Shown piece after piece: positions 50,685 through 60,993 of a DNA stretch of 64,000 nt (positions are counted from its first letter, which is position 1; the number at the start of each line of letters is the position of its first letter). This stretch comes from Phytophthora colocasiae (taxonomy: Eukaryota; Oomycota; Peronosporomycetes; Peronosporales; Peronosporaceae). The stretch is from assembly GCA_018806915.1 (NCBI GenBank), contig JAGKQI010000105.1, positions 4,030,001-4,094,000 of the forward strand, read 5' to 3'. A program made the position numbers and the translations under genes. The notes below the pieces were generated by a model, which made no database searches, had not been told where the DNA came from, and was given only the letters and a program-made list of their open reading frames with translations.

Positions 50685-50907
50685 TTGGCGCACCAGGGCA
50701 TGACGTTCGTCCCGCTGGGCTTCCGTCCCGCTGGGCTTCCGTGCTCCGGAGATGTTCAACGTGGAGAAAGTGCACGGCCGTTCTCCGTGGGGAGCTGGTG
50801 CGATTGCGGGCGGTGACGGTTCTCGTCAGGTGTCGAAGCTGGAGAAGGCCATCGCCATGACGCAGGGCAAGTCTTTCGCGGAGATCGCCAAGAAGCACTC
50901 GGTCTAA
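50685..50907 (+). pseudogene. truncated third WrbA paralogue (C1)
   Basis: Only the C-terminal 70 or so codons remain ([13 protein letters not shown] ... [12 protein letters not shown], stop 50905-50907). A 16-bp tandem duplication of GTCCCGCTGGGCTTCC shifts the frame. The same duplication is present in C2, so truncation and frameshift predate the inverted duplication. Confidence 0.85.
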
Positions 50908-50996
50908 GTTAGGATAGAGTGGCTTTGTTCTCGGAACGGCTTGCAGTAGTTGAAACGACAAATGAATACTATTCTACAGTGTCTACGTGTAAACTA

Positions 50997-51352
50997 CAAA
51001 TAACGACGGAAAAACCCGCCGGGAAATGTTAGTGCTTTCAATAGTTAAGAACGGGCAGCTTACACGACGGAAAAACACGACGTCTGGCATTACTGTTTTC
51101 TATTGGCTCAAAATTGAAATCTATGTCCCAAAGTCCAATTTTTGTTCATTACAAAATTCTGTTTTATCCAATAGAATCGGCAAAGCAAAGTTTACAGCTA
51201 TTATAAATAATATTCAACCAATCGAAAAGTGATTTGCGGAAAATGGTTCACTTTTTTTGTAATCTTAGTGAGTTTTTCACCAGATGGTCGGATGAACATT
51301 GCTAGACTAACGACGTCTTTTTGAGTCCGTCGTCTTTTTCCGTCGTTATTTG
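50997..51352. mobile_element. 356-bp MITE, copy 2, TA target duplication
   Basis: Appears identical to 42391-42746; flanked by TA (50995-50996, 51353-51354). Lies in the spacer of the inverted duplication. Confidence 0.88.
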
Positions 51353-51548
51353 TACACGGCGAAGTGATACACCGATGCATAGGTAATTTAATAACCTGAC
51401 CTCACCTTAGAATGAAAACGAGTGATTCACTACTGCGTAGTCAAATCCTCCCAGTAGGGCTATACAAATAGTTTCGATCGACTATTAACAAGCGATTATG
51501 TACATGGGTCTAGCTGAAAGCAGCAATAGTAGCGGGAATGCCTATTGG

Positions 51549-51684
51549 ACTTCAAGTCCATGCGTATTCTCCAACTTGGAACATCATAGCTGGTAGTATG
51601 GGTTTTCGAACTAATTACTTCAAGTCCATGCGTATTCTCCAACTTGGAACATCATAGCTGGTAGTATGGGTTTTCGAACTAATT
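51549..51684. repeat. two perfect 68-bp tandem units
   Basis: 51549-51616 and 51617-51684 are identical (starting ACTTCAAGTCCATGCGTATT). Non-coding, in the palindrome spacer. Confidence 0.85.
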
Positions 51685-52370
51685 ACTTACTTAAGTATGT
51701 AGGAACAGTAAAACATTGTGCCTCAACAAACTAAAAATAATACTCCCAGACTCATGTATGTTTTATCGTATTGTATCTGTTTGTTAGTGAGCACTTCGAC
51801 CCCACACAGTTCGCAGACAAGTCTGGGGGGGGGGATATTGTGATTTAGCAGAGAATATTGACACAACCTGGATGTCATGGACCTCCTAAAAAATTCACGG
51901 CGTCGGCGAGATGTCTGTTGTCCCACCCTAACCAACAAATAGATGTAGGTGGGGACAGGACCCAAAGTCAAGGTAGAGGCAACCATGCTGGGTAGAGGGG
52001 TTTAAGTCGGCGAGTCTTAAACCCCTGGCATCGTTTCGCCTGGCTTAGCAAAGTGGCCACCACCCCCTCCTCATACAAAAAAAGTGTTGTGGTAATAACT
52101 CTCTTACTTAGTATTGCGTTGCTGCTATCGCGCAGAAGATAACATCCATACATAAGCTTCTCCATGAAAATTAAAGCGTTCCCACATCCAGGTAGTAGGT
52201 CAACGAAAAGTGCTCGTTACGATCCTCGTTTTCCAGAAATGACCCGAGCAAGGAACTAAGTTAAGACGAGAACAACCAATTTTAGCGTCTATATTAGCGG
52301 GTTGAAACTCAAAAGCAAACACTTCATTTGCTCCCAGTCAAGGGAATAAATTACATCTTCTCAGTTTCAT
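51685..52370. other. spacer with possible LTR-element remnant
   Basis: A run of ten G (51825-51834) precedes ATATTGTGATTTAG. It looks like a polypurine tract followed by an LTR start; the same ATATTGTGATTTAG occurs at about 42195. Minus-strand frames here (51723-51986, 51968-52165) show no domain. No gene called. Confidence 0.35.
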
Positions 52371-52593
52371 TTAGACTGACAGTTTCTTGGCGATCTCCGC
52401 GAAAGACTTGCCCTGCGTCATGGCGATGGCCTTCTCCAGCTTCGACACCTGACGAGAACCGTCACCGCCCGCAATCGCACCAGCTCCCCACGGAGAACGG
52501 CCGTGCACTTTCTCCACGTTGAACATCTCCGGAGCACGGAAGCCCAGCGGGACGGAAGCCCAGCGGGACGAACGTCATGCCCTGGTGCGCCAA
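52371..52593 (-). pseudogene. truncated third WrbA paralogue (C2)
   Basis: Mirror copy of C1, with the same truncation and the same 16-bp frame-shifting duplication. The end differs: it reads KKLSV with the same last codons as A1, rather than KKHSV as in C1. Confidence 0.85.
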
Positions 52594-55075
52594 GATCAAG
52601 ATCTGATAACGATTATGCGGCTAGGGCAACGACGTGATTGTACGCTGATGATGTGTTCTGCTGTTCCGCTGTTGGGATTCGCAAACTCATTCCAGGGTGG
52701 GGACCAGCCTATATGTACTCTCGTAGCTGAGTCTTAGCAAGCAGTTAACAATTGGTATTTTAATGCGGGGCTTTGCGGCCCGTTTGTCCATGAGCACCAC
52801 GACTTCCTCTGCCTAGCGCACAGACACTAATGTGCGCAGAGGTGGCTCAGCACTGCTGAGAGCAATGACTTCCGTTGTATGGGATATGAACTCGATGCTG
52901 CAAGTGCGAATAACACTCATGTACATGTAGTGTTAGACGTCCTGTTGGTTTCGACCGTACACCTTGGACGCAGGAACCAACAACAACGTCCGTGCCAACG
53001 AGGGCAAGCAAGTACTTCGAAGTAAATAAACAAGCAAAACGGAAATTATATTGTTTTGCATCAGAATAGCATGCTATAGCACCTGAGCAGCAAACGCACA
53101 GGTGCGTGCACGCTTCTAGTCCTGACGCACTAGCGCCGTCTTACGAATTGCTACTGGTACATTAGCTTAGGCAGCCAACTTCTTGGCGATCTCAGCGAAC
53201 GACTTGCCCTGCGTAGTGGCAACCGTCAGCTCGAGCTTCGACGGCTGGCGAGAACCGTCGCCGTTCGCCAGGGTGCCGGCACCCCAGGCCGAACCGCCGT
53301 GAATCTCCTCCATGTTGGCCAGCTCCGGGGCGCGGTAGCCCAGCGGAACGTACGTCATGCCCTGGTGCGCCAGGAACGTCAAAGCCGTGAAGGCCGTGGT
53401 CTCCTGGCCGCCGCCCTGGGTGCCAGTGCTGAAGAAGATGCCAGCGGGCTTGCCCGTCAACGCGCCAGTGGCCCACAGGCCGCCACACGAGTCGAAGAAC
53501 GCCTTCATCTGCGACGGCAGCGAACCGAAACGCGTCGGGAAGCCGAACAGGATGCCGTCCGCCTCCTTCAGGGTCTCAGGGGTGGCGATCGGGTAGTCCT
53601 TCTTGGGGGCGGCGTGGATGGCCGTCAGCAGCTCCTCCGGAAGCGTCTCGGCCACCTGGTAGATATCGGCGGTCACGCCCTCCACGGACTCGATGCCCTT
53701 CTTGACCGTCTCGGCCATCGTCGAGATGTGGTTGTAGCACGAGTAGTACACGATCGCGATCTTGGCCATGCTGCTTGGTAGGGTAGGTTTCTATCTGGAC
53801 TTGAGCAGAAGAGAGGAGATTTAGAAATGAGGAGAGAGAGGGAGAAGGAGACGTTGTTGGCGTGAACTTGCGGCGCAAGATCAAGGAGCTGCGGCAGCCT
53901 GCAAATGCGAGCGAAAGCTGTCCAGATGGGAGGGACTTTCGTGCACGGCGTCATGATGAGGATCAGTCCACGTTATGCGCACGAAAAGACACTCCATGGT
54001 GTGGGTCACCCGAAATCAGGATCGGAGTCCACTCTCTGTTCTGCTTGGGTGCGCTTGGATCGCGCAATCTCGTCGTCTGAGCCGTGACGTGGCCGTTTCG
54101 GCGTCCACCAAGGCCGCTGATTGGTCAGGTAGCGATGTTTATTGCATGAGCGGCAGACGTAGACAACAGCACCGCGCGCTGATTGGCTGCCAGGTCGAAG
54201 TGCGACGGCGGAATGCGTCGACAAGTGCAACGCCCTCGCTGAAGCAGCTCAACAGTCCCAGTGATCGCCACTGTAGTGATCGACGTTTCGTTCGATGTTG
54301 TTGCGTTTACCAGGCAGCAAAGTTTGATGAGCAAACAGGCAGCTCTCCCAGGTGCAGACCTGGAACAAGTTGTATCTCACGCTCGGTGTTGTTGACAGGA
54401 CAACATTCACGGGCCGTGAATCACGGCCCAAATAGAACACTGGTCGCTCCAAAAGTTATTAATCAGTTTTCCTCGTGAAGCACAGCACGCAACGTTCCAA
54501 GACAGCAACATGACCAACGTCGCCATCATCTACTACTCCACCTACGGCCACATCGCCACCCTCGCCGACTCTGTCAAGGCCGGTGTCGAATCTGTGCCGG
54601 GTGTCACCGCCACGGTCTACCAAGTCGCTGAGACGCTCTCCGAGGAGATCCTCTCCAAGATGCACGCGCCACCCAAGAAGGACTACCCAGTGGCCACGGC
54701 CGAGACGCTCAAGGAGGCGGACGCCATCCTCTTCGGCTTCCCCACTCGCTTCGGCACTTTCCCCGCTCAGGTGAAGGCTCTGTTCGATTCGTGCGGCGGT
54801 CTGTGGGCCAAGGGCGAGTTAGTTGGCAAGCCCGCCGGCATCTTCTTCAGCACGGGCACCCAGGGCGGCGGTCAGGAGACCACGGCCTTCACGGCTTTGA
54901 CGTTCCTGGCGCACCAGGGCATGACGTTCGTCCCGCTGGGCTACCGCGCACCGGAGCTCTTCAACATGGACGAGATTCACGGCGGTTCTCCGTGGGGTGC
55001 CGGCACCCTGGCGAACGGCGACGGTTCTCGCCAGCCGTCGAAGCTCGAGCTGACGGTTGCCACTACGCAGGGCAA
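52388..55075 (-). repeat. arm 2 of the large inverted duplication
   Basis: About 2.69 kb, reverse complement of 48225-50893. Contents from the centre outward: C2, B2, shared promoter region, A2. The spacer between arms is 50894-52387 (about 1.5 kb). Confidence 0.9.
53167..53769 (-). CDS. WrbA-type NAD(P)H:quinone oxidoreductase (copy B2)
   Basis: 200 aa, ATG 53767-53769, protein identical to B1, including the unusual Asn13 in the FMN loop. Divergent from A2 across the duplicated promoter region (53770-54509). Confidence 0.94.
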   Translation of the reverse strand: MAKIAIVYYSCYNHISTMAETVKKGIESVEGVTADIYQVAETLPEELLTAIHAAPKKDYPIATPETLKEADGILFGFPTRFGSLPSQMKAFFDSCGGLWATGALTGKPAGIFFSTGTQGGGQETTAFTALTFLAHQGMTYVPLGYRAPELANMEEIHGGSAWGAGTLANGDGSRQPSKLELTVATTQGKSFAEIAKKLAA

Positions 55076-55112
55076 GTCTTTTGCGGAGATCGCCAAGAAA
55101 TTGTCACCTTAG
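54510..55112 (+). CDS. WrbA-type NAD(P)H:quinone oxidoreductase (copy A2)
   Basis: 200 aa, ATG 54510-54512. FMN loop STYGHI, FPTRFG and [12 protein letters not shown] all present. Same as A1 apart from Gly in SCGGLWAKG and the last residue Pro. Its stop (55110-55112) lies only 124 bp before the CRN start codon. Confidence 0.94.
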   Translation: MTNVAIIYYSTYGHIATLADSVKAGVESVPGVTATVYQVAETLSEEILSKMHAPPKKDYPVATAETLKEADAILFGFPTRFGTFPAQVKALFDSCGGLWAKGELVGKPAGIFFSTGTQGGGQETTAFTALTFLAHQGMTFVPLGYRAPELFNMDEIHGGSPWGAGTLANGDGSRQPSKLELTVATTQGKSFAEIAKKLSP

Positions 55113-55205
55113 TTTTGAGTTGTGGGCATAGTTGTCGAGTCCAATCGATATGTTTTGATGTGTGAAGAAACCATCAAATTCCAACTTTATCTATTTTCGT
55201 TCGTC

Positions 55206-55223
55206 CTCATTCCAATTTTTTCC
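55206..55223 (+). promoter_or_regulatory. oomycete-type initiator of the CRN gene
   Basis: CTCATTCCAATTTTTTCC, ending 14 bp before the ATG, fits the oomycete initiator consensus (TCATTYY followed by a pyrimidine/T-rich block). Confidence 0.65.
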
Positions 55224-55236
55224 GGCTTAAAGAAAG

Positions 55237-57003
55237 ATGGTAAAATTCTTCTGCACGATTGTGGATGCGGACAGCGCATTCGAAGTGAACATTGACGCTT
55301 CCGATTCTGTTTACGCTTTGAAAAAAGCTATTAAGGAAATAAAGCCAAACGACTTGGAGAATGTCGAAGCAGATAGACTGCGGCTCTTCCTGGCAACGGA
55401 AAATGACGCCCGATTCAAGTCGAAAGATCCGCTTTCGCTCCAAATGCGGAAGAGGGAAGCCCCCGAGAAATCCGATCATTTCTACACGAAGGAGGAACTG
55501 AACAATCCGTCGGAGAAGATCAGCGCGATTCTACCGAGTAAAATCTCTGATGAATCACTCTATGTGCTGGTGGAGACTCCAAAGGCACTTGAGAGCACAA
55601 GAAAGAGGAAAAGGTGGGGAGTTGACTACTTTCCAGACGCCTGGATGTTGGCTGTAAAAGACGAGAAAGTGGCAGCCCTCCCATCCACTTGCAAGGAGCT
55701 AAAGGAGCATCTACAACGGGAGCTTCGGGTCAAAATTCCCATCGACGATAGTTTATACACATTGGTACAAGTGTATAACACTACTGGGAAGAATACCAGT
55801 GTTTTGAACAAGCTTTTTGATGACGAACCTCCTCTGGGCGGTAGACTTTCGCACCGAACTGCTACGATCGTGGGATCCTTTATTGACCCCATCGTGGCTG
55901 GCTATGAGAATGCGATTGAGGGAACCTATCAGTATTTGTGGGATTCCCTCATTACTGGGCTGTTGATGCGAGTGATAAACGGAAAGTTTCGACGCAACAA
56001 GAAGGTTGAATCTATTCTAGCGGAACTCTATCGACCAAACTTTTGTTTCTACCCCGAGCTTTGCGATATGTGCGTTTTTCGTGGGGAAGAACAACCAGGT
56101 GGAACGCTGCGAGTGCCGGTAAAAGAACTGCATGATAATCTAACGTGGAAATACGGCGCTGCACCGTACATTTTGGGCTACGCTACTGCTGGACGGCAGG
56201 TGAGTTTGGTTGCTATTCGAAAAGACGAGAAACTGGAATATGCTGCGAAAGCGGAAGTCATCGAAACATACAATATGGGCGATCTCCATGACCGACTGAC
56301 GTTTCTCTTGGCTCTACTTAACCTTTCGACTCTCTTCAGACCAATTGCGGATCTCATCCCATCATTGGGTATCGTCGAGTACGGTATTATCCAGCGAGAA
56401 AATGGAGTGCAGCTTGCGTTTGCAGAAGATTGCGTAGAGAAAATTTACCCCCCGAACATGCACAAGATCATTTCTCAATCTGGAGAGAAATTGCATTGTA
56501 AGATGGAAAAACATTCCGTCCCGAACGTTGTACAGCTCTATGATACAAGTCTGGACAGGAACACAGTGGTGCTAGTACCTATTGGTCGATTTTCCCCATT
56601 TAAAAACGTCCATCAGTTCTTGATGGCCTTGCGTGATATTCTCGAAGCACTAGTGGCACTGCACGCCATCAATCTCATGCATCGTGACTTGCGATGGGAC
56701 AATGTGCTCAAGTATCCAGACGAAGAGAAGTGGTTTCTTATCGATTTCGACGAGGGAGCAGAATCGCCGGCTAAGAAAGTCACTCATTTGCAAGCGGAGT
56801 CGCACGCTCCCGAGATTTCATCTTCTTCGACTCACACAGTCAAAGTTGACATTTGGAGCGTGGGTTTCTTGTTGGAGACAGCACCGATTTACGCTCTTCC
56901 ACCTGAACTGGAATGTATCCAAGAACAGTGTCTGGAGGACGATCCGTCAAAGAGACCTACGGCTACATCGATCCTCAAGACCATCGAGTCGCTACTACAG
57001 TAA
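55237..57003 (+). CDS. Crinkler (CRN) effector with kinase-like C-terminal domain
   Basis: 588 aa, ATG 55237-55239, one exon. The N-terminus (MVKFFCTIVDADSAFEVNID) is the ubiquitin-like CRN translocation module with an LFLAK-type motif, LRLFLAT (48-54). The segment-end motif LYVLVETP (108-115) corresponds to the HVLVxxP junction. TRKRKRWG (121-128) could be a nuclear signal. The C-terminal domain is protein-kinase-like: an A-x-K candidate (EYAAKAEVIE), catalytic loop HRDLRWDN (482-489, D484 and N489), and DFD (503-505) in place of DFG. CRN proteins of this type act inside plant host cells, usually in the nucleus; CRN8 has a comparable kinase domain. No classical signal peptide is visible, as usual for many CRNs. 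Confidence 0.93.
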   Translation: MVKFFCTIVDADSAFEVNIDASDSVYALKKAIKEIKPNDLENVEADRLRLFLATENDARFKSKDPLSLQMRKREAPEKSDHFYTKEELNNPSEKISAILPSKISDESLYVLVETPKALESTRKRKRWGVDYFPDAWMLAVKDEKVAALPSTCKELKEHLQRELRVKIPIDDSLYTLVQVYNTTGKNTSVLNKLFDDEPPLGGRLSHRTATIVGSFIDPIVAGYENAIEGTYQYLWDSLITGLLMRVINGKFRRNKKVESILAELYRPNFCFYPELCDMCVFRGEEQPGGTLRVPVKELHDNLTWKYGAAPYILGYATAGRQVSLVAIRKDEKLEYAAKAEVIETYNMGDLHDRLTFLLALLNLSTLFRPIADLIPSLGIVEYGIIQRENGVQLAFAEDCVEKIYPPNMHKIISQSGEKLHCKMEKHSVPNVVQLYDTSLDRNTVVLVPIGRFSPFKNVHQFLMALRDILEALVALHAINLMHRDLRWDNVLKYPDEEKWFLIDFDEGAESPAKKVTHLQAESHAPEISSSSTHTVKVDIWSVGFLLETAPIYALPPELECIQEQCLEDDPSKRPTATSILKTIESLLQ

Positions 57004-57463
57004 AAAGGAGGTTACGTGTTTTTCAGCTTTTGGTGTCCATTTGTTTGAGAAGATCCTTGCTTTTATTCTGGTCAAGTTCTTCGTGGTGGGAAAAGCAAGT
57101 TTGACGCACTAATCAGGACAACGGGGCCAATGCGCATCGCTCACTTGCCACGTCACTCATGATCGGTCGATTGGCTAATCAGGTCTCCGTCTTCCACTAT
57201 ATCGGATATGCAAGGATATATGTTTTTAAATCCCAGTTGAACGAAATCAATTAAAAACGTAAACAAATAATCATATCATTTTAAGAAACGAATCGAATTA
57301 AACAGGTTAGTGCTTCAACTTGGCTTTGTCAATGACACAGGTCATGACGTACTTCAAGGTACATGTTCCCTTTGCTCCCTGTTGCCCTCCTCCCTGTGCC
57401 ACGCACCCCAAACTCCTTCATTCCTGAATCTACCTTGTCTAGCTCAAGTCCCTACCAACCACC
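57004..57463. other. intergenic: CRN 3' end and promoter of flavoprotein D
   Basis: AT-rich from 57210 to 57300; CTTCATTCCTGAATC at about 57416-57430 is initiator-like, about 35-50 bp before the D start codon. No gene. Confidence 0.5.
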
Positions 57464-58066
57464 ATGGCCAAGATCGCTATCATTTACTACTCCACCTACG
57501 GCCACGTCGCCAAGCTGGCTGAAGCCGCCAAGGAGGGCATTGAGTCCGTGGCCGGTGTCACTGCCGAGATCTACCAGGTGGCTGAGACGCTTCCCGAGGA
57601 GATTCTGACCCAGATCCACGCTGCTCCCAAGAAGGACCACCCCATCGCCACGGTGGACGTGCTCAAGGAGGCGGACGGTATCCTGTTCGGCTTCCCCACT
57701 CGTTTCGGTTCGCTGCCTTCGCAGGTTAAGGCCTTTTTCGACTCGGCCGGTGGCCTGTGGGCTGCTGGTGCTCTGGTTGGCAAGCCTGCCGGTATCTTCT
57801 TCAGCACGGGCACCCAGGGCGGCGGCCAGGAGACCACGGCCTTCACTGCTTTGACGTTCCTGGCTCACCAGGGTCTGACCTTTGTGCCTCTGGGCTACCG
57901 TGCCCCGGAGCTCTTCAACATGGACGAGATCCACGGCGGATCCCCGTGGGGTGCCGGTACCCTGGCGAACGGTGACGGTTCTCGCCAGCCATCGAAGCTC
58001 GAGCTGACGGTTGCGACGACGCAGGGCAAGTCGTTCGCTGAGGTGACCAAGAAATTGGCGGCTTAA
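57464..58066 (+). CDS. WrbA-type NAD(P)H:quinone oxidoreductase (copy D)
   Basis: 200 aa, ATG 57464-57466. Same family; FMN loop [27 protein letters not shown]. More diverged from A and B than they are from their mirror copies (for example QIHAAPKKDHPIATVDV, AEVTKKLAA). It lies outside the inverted duplication and is separated from A2 by the CRN gene. Probably the closest to an unduplicated family member. Confidence 0.94.
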   Translation: MAKIAIIYYSTYGHVAKLAEAAKEGIESVAGVTAEIYQVAETLPEEILTQIHAAPKKDHPIATVDVLKEADGILFGFPTRFGSLPSQVKAFFDSAGGLWAAGALVGKPAGIFFSTGTQGGGQETTAFTALTFLAHQGLTFVPLGYRAPELFNMDEIHGGSPWGAGTLANGDGSRQPSKLELTVATTQGKSFAEVTKKLAA

Positions 58067-58160
58067 GTTGTCTATTAGACCAACTTTCTCAGTGTATTCT
58101 AATTTGGATGCAAATGCAAAGCTCATACTCGTCACTCTTCATCTATTTCCATTGTTGTCT

Positions 58161-60993
58161 ATGTCTACGGAGGAATTCGACTCGAACGATTTCAGTGTAT
58201 TATCATGGCAAGATCAAGTTCGACGGGGACTTGCAAGTGACGATGTTCGTCTGCGACTCCACACGTACTCGATGTTGTCAACGAAGTGTAGCGAGTCCAA
58301 GGAGATGCAGAAACAAGTGGGTCAACTCTTCGGGGGGCCCCGTAATGGTATCACCGCTCGATTTGCACCTTCTTCACTGATCAACGCTCTCTTTGATGAT
58401 CTGCGGTCAACCGACCGGACGTTGCGCATTGCAGCGGCGCGAGTGTTGTGCTTGATGACGTACGAGAACCTCAGGAACCAGCAATTGATCATTCAAAGTC
58501 AAGTCAATGGAGATGAAGAACAGATTGGAGCTACTGTCGGTTGGGTGCACGTGTTCTCAATCCCTCCATGCATGCGTACGGGAGATCGCTACGAGGCTCA
58601 ATGTGAAGAGCGCGGACTATTTACTACCCCAAGCGGCTTGGTGGACTTCGTTTCGGACGTGATCAAGGATAACTACGCGTCCATTTACAGCCGAATCGGT
58701 CGTTATTATGCTGGAGGTTGTAGTGATTTCCTCCCCGTGTGTTGGTTCCACGATTTCGTGAACGATTCGTCAGAATCGACGGACCTAATGGATATCCCAG
58801 ATCCTAACGACAATCTGGTTGGCTTTTATCTCGTCCCTAGACAGATGCAGTTTCCCGAACAGGACAGACTATTTCTTGCAGGAAATCCTGACATCGATTC
58901 GAGCTGAAGCTGAACTATCACGTCTTCAGCAGGTTCACACAGCATTCGAGAAAGTTGCATTTCGAGCTAAAGAAAGTAACGCTGCAGTGTTGATAAAAGC
59001 TCTGGAAGGATCATATAACCGTTCTGTTGGAGGTGAAGAAATGAATCAAGGGTATCGTAACCTTTTGAGTTGGCTAAATGCCTCTCCTGAACGCATGGTG
59101 ACCTGGAATGAGCTGCTTATTTGGTGTTGCACCGACATGAATGCTGAGGAAATGCTCAAACGCTTTGGTGCTGATGCGTGTAAAACAATTGATGGAGCTT
59201 TTCGGAGGTTGACTCTTGACAATGACAAGATGCAACTTCAGCAGCAAGCAACAACCTACGTTTGGGAATCGACACTTGTCGGGACGTTACTGGAGCATCG
59301 AGACATTCCTGAAGGGCTTAAAGCCAACCTACGAGTCTTGTCGAGTGGATACGTGACTCGACTCGAACTCTCTCGACGGAAAGTCGGAAGCTTAATCTCG
59401 AACAATATCTCAATAACCTCAACGCCTTGGGAGTATCTACTCCCTCTCGAGTTGACTGAAATCCATCCGATCAGTTGGAGTGTATTCCTCAGTAAATGGC
59501 GCCAAAGTCTCGACTCAAAACCTGACGAGGAATCGCACATTTATCACCAGAACGAGCGCAGACATCACTCTGTTGGTGAACATTCACATCCGTCGGTGCT
59601 GATAGCTCGCAAGAACGCTCTGGTGTCTTTATCCAACAGCCCTCGTATTTTCCACAGCTTTCGTGACTTGAATCAACTTCGACAACAACTTCCTTTGATC
59701 GCTAGCCGACCATCGGAGGTCGCTGAAGAAGTGGCTGAAAGTGTGTCCATGTCCAATCGGTTGAAGAGTATAACGGAGAATCAACTGAGTGCAGTAGAAC
59801 AACGAGATCTGGAAGAGAAGAGGAGGCTGTTCCGTAAGCTCCAGCAGTCTTCAAATGAGCTAGATGAATTGACACGGCAGCAACTAGAGAAGAAACGAGA
59901 AGAACGATACAAAGCGCACGAAAAAGCAGCGGAGAACCGCGTGAAAAAGCAACAACTTGCTACCCAACGACAACAGGAATTGGAACACAGAAGACACGAC
60001 CGACAGCTTAAAGTTCAGGAGCGAGTCAAGCGCAAAGAGTATCGTTGGAAGAGTCGGATTGCAGTGAGACAGGAGCGGCATGAGCGTGCACAATGGTGGA
60101 AGCAGATGCAACAAGATGCAGAAGTAGAGAGACAGGAAGAATTCATGCAGCAACTCAAAGAGGAACGCGAATCTGCAGACAGCCTACGCAACAGGTCTGA
60201 ATTTATCGTTGCACCAGTATCTGTGCCTCAACCTCCTCCCAAAGCTCCGTGTTCTCGAAGACCACAATCTGCACGAACACCAACTGATCGGCATATCATT
60301 CGAGAGCGAGCGAATGTGTACGGATGCGCTGCAACGAGTGCATTCGCAGCTCGAAGACCACACAGTGCACGAGCCGACATTCCCGATACTCGTAGTCGAA
60401 GACGTGTTCATCCACCAGAAAACAATGGAGACGGACAAACGGAAGCCACGACGACTACGATTGCCTTTACTGGATCAAATACCATCGACCCCACAGTGCC
60501 AGGTCTGGTAAATGCCTGCCAAACACTCGTCATGACCAATGCTGCCCATGCTGTAGCGCAGGAGATCGCTATTCCCAGTGTTACTGGGCCTGTACCTGAA
60601 GATCAATTTGTGCCACCTGCAGTCATCATGGCGCAGTACTTAGCACTGGAGAAAGATCAACGATTTAAACTGCATGAACGCTATTGCGGGAATCGTGTCA
60701 GTCACAAACTTACCTTCGCAGTATTACAGCAACTAACCCACGAGATGCGGCAGGATGCAGCATGGCGGGAATTCCTCAAAGCTGCGGGTGGACCTCCGGG
60801 GATTAACGCTTCCAAGAGAAACAAAAGCAAACGAGATGCCAAAGTCACGTACGCAGCTTTCGCCAGTGTTGCAGCACAACTGGGGATCACGACACCTCCA
60901 AAGAAACTGCAGGCTGTGGCACGTAGTCTCGACCCCTGGAAAACGGGATTCGTGGCTTGGGAAGCCTTTTACACATGGTGGAGCTCTCAATAG
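58161..60993 (+). CDS. coiled-coil protein with helical-repeat N-terminus, unrecognised
   Basis: Two exons, 58161-58817 and 58882-60993, joined across a 64-bp intron (GTTGGC ... TTGCAG); 922 aa. The start is ATG 58161 (MSTEEFDSNDFSVL); the longer upstream frame begins with a non-ATG codon. The N-terminal 150 or so residues are helical and ARM/HEAT-like (LINALFDDLRSTDRTLRIAA). A long basic/acidic coiled coil follows in the middle (LDELTRQQLEKKREERYKAH, RQERHERAQWWKQMQQDAEV). A Pro/Arg linker with RRPQSART and RRPHSARA comes next. The C-terminal region (YAAFASVAAQLGITTPPKKL, LDPWKTGFVAWEAFYTWW) resembles EF-hand pairs without full calcium loops. Possibly cytoskeletal or ciliary, from composition only. 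Confidence 0.75.

Larger units (their letters stand above)
48225..50893 (+). repeat. arm 1 of a large inverted duplication
   Basis: About 2.67 kb, nearly identical by eye to the reverse complement of 52388-55075. Contents in order: A1 (minus), shared promoter region, B1 (plus), and pseudogene C1 (plus). Only rare substitutions (one near 48873) and two small indels near 50590 and 50672 were seen. Edges fall inside the flavoprotein 3' ends, where the sequences of the paralogues begin to differ. Confidence 0.9.

Noticed and set aside
48200..55100. Reading the palindrome as proven biology
   Set aside because: Kept as a feature, but misassembly of two haplotypes or copies cannot be excluded from sequence alone.
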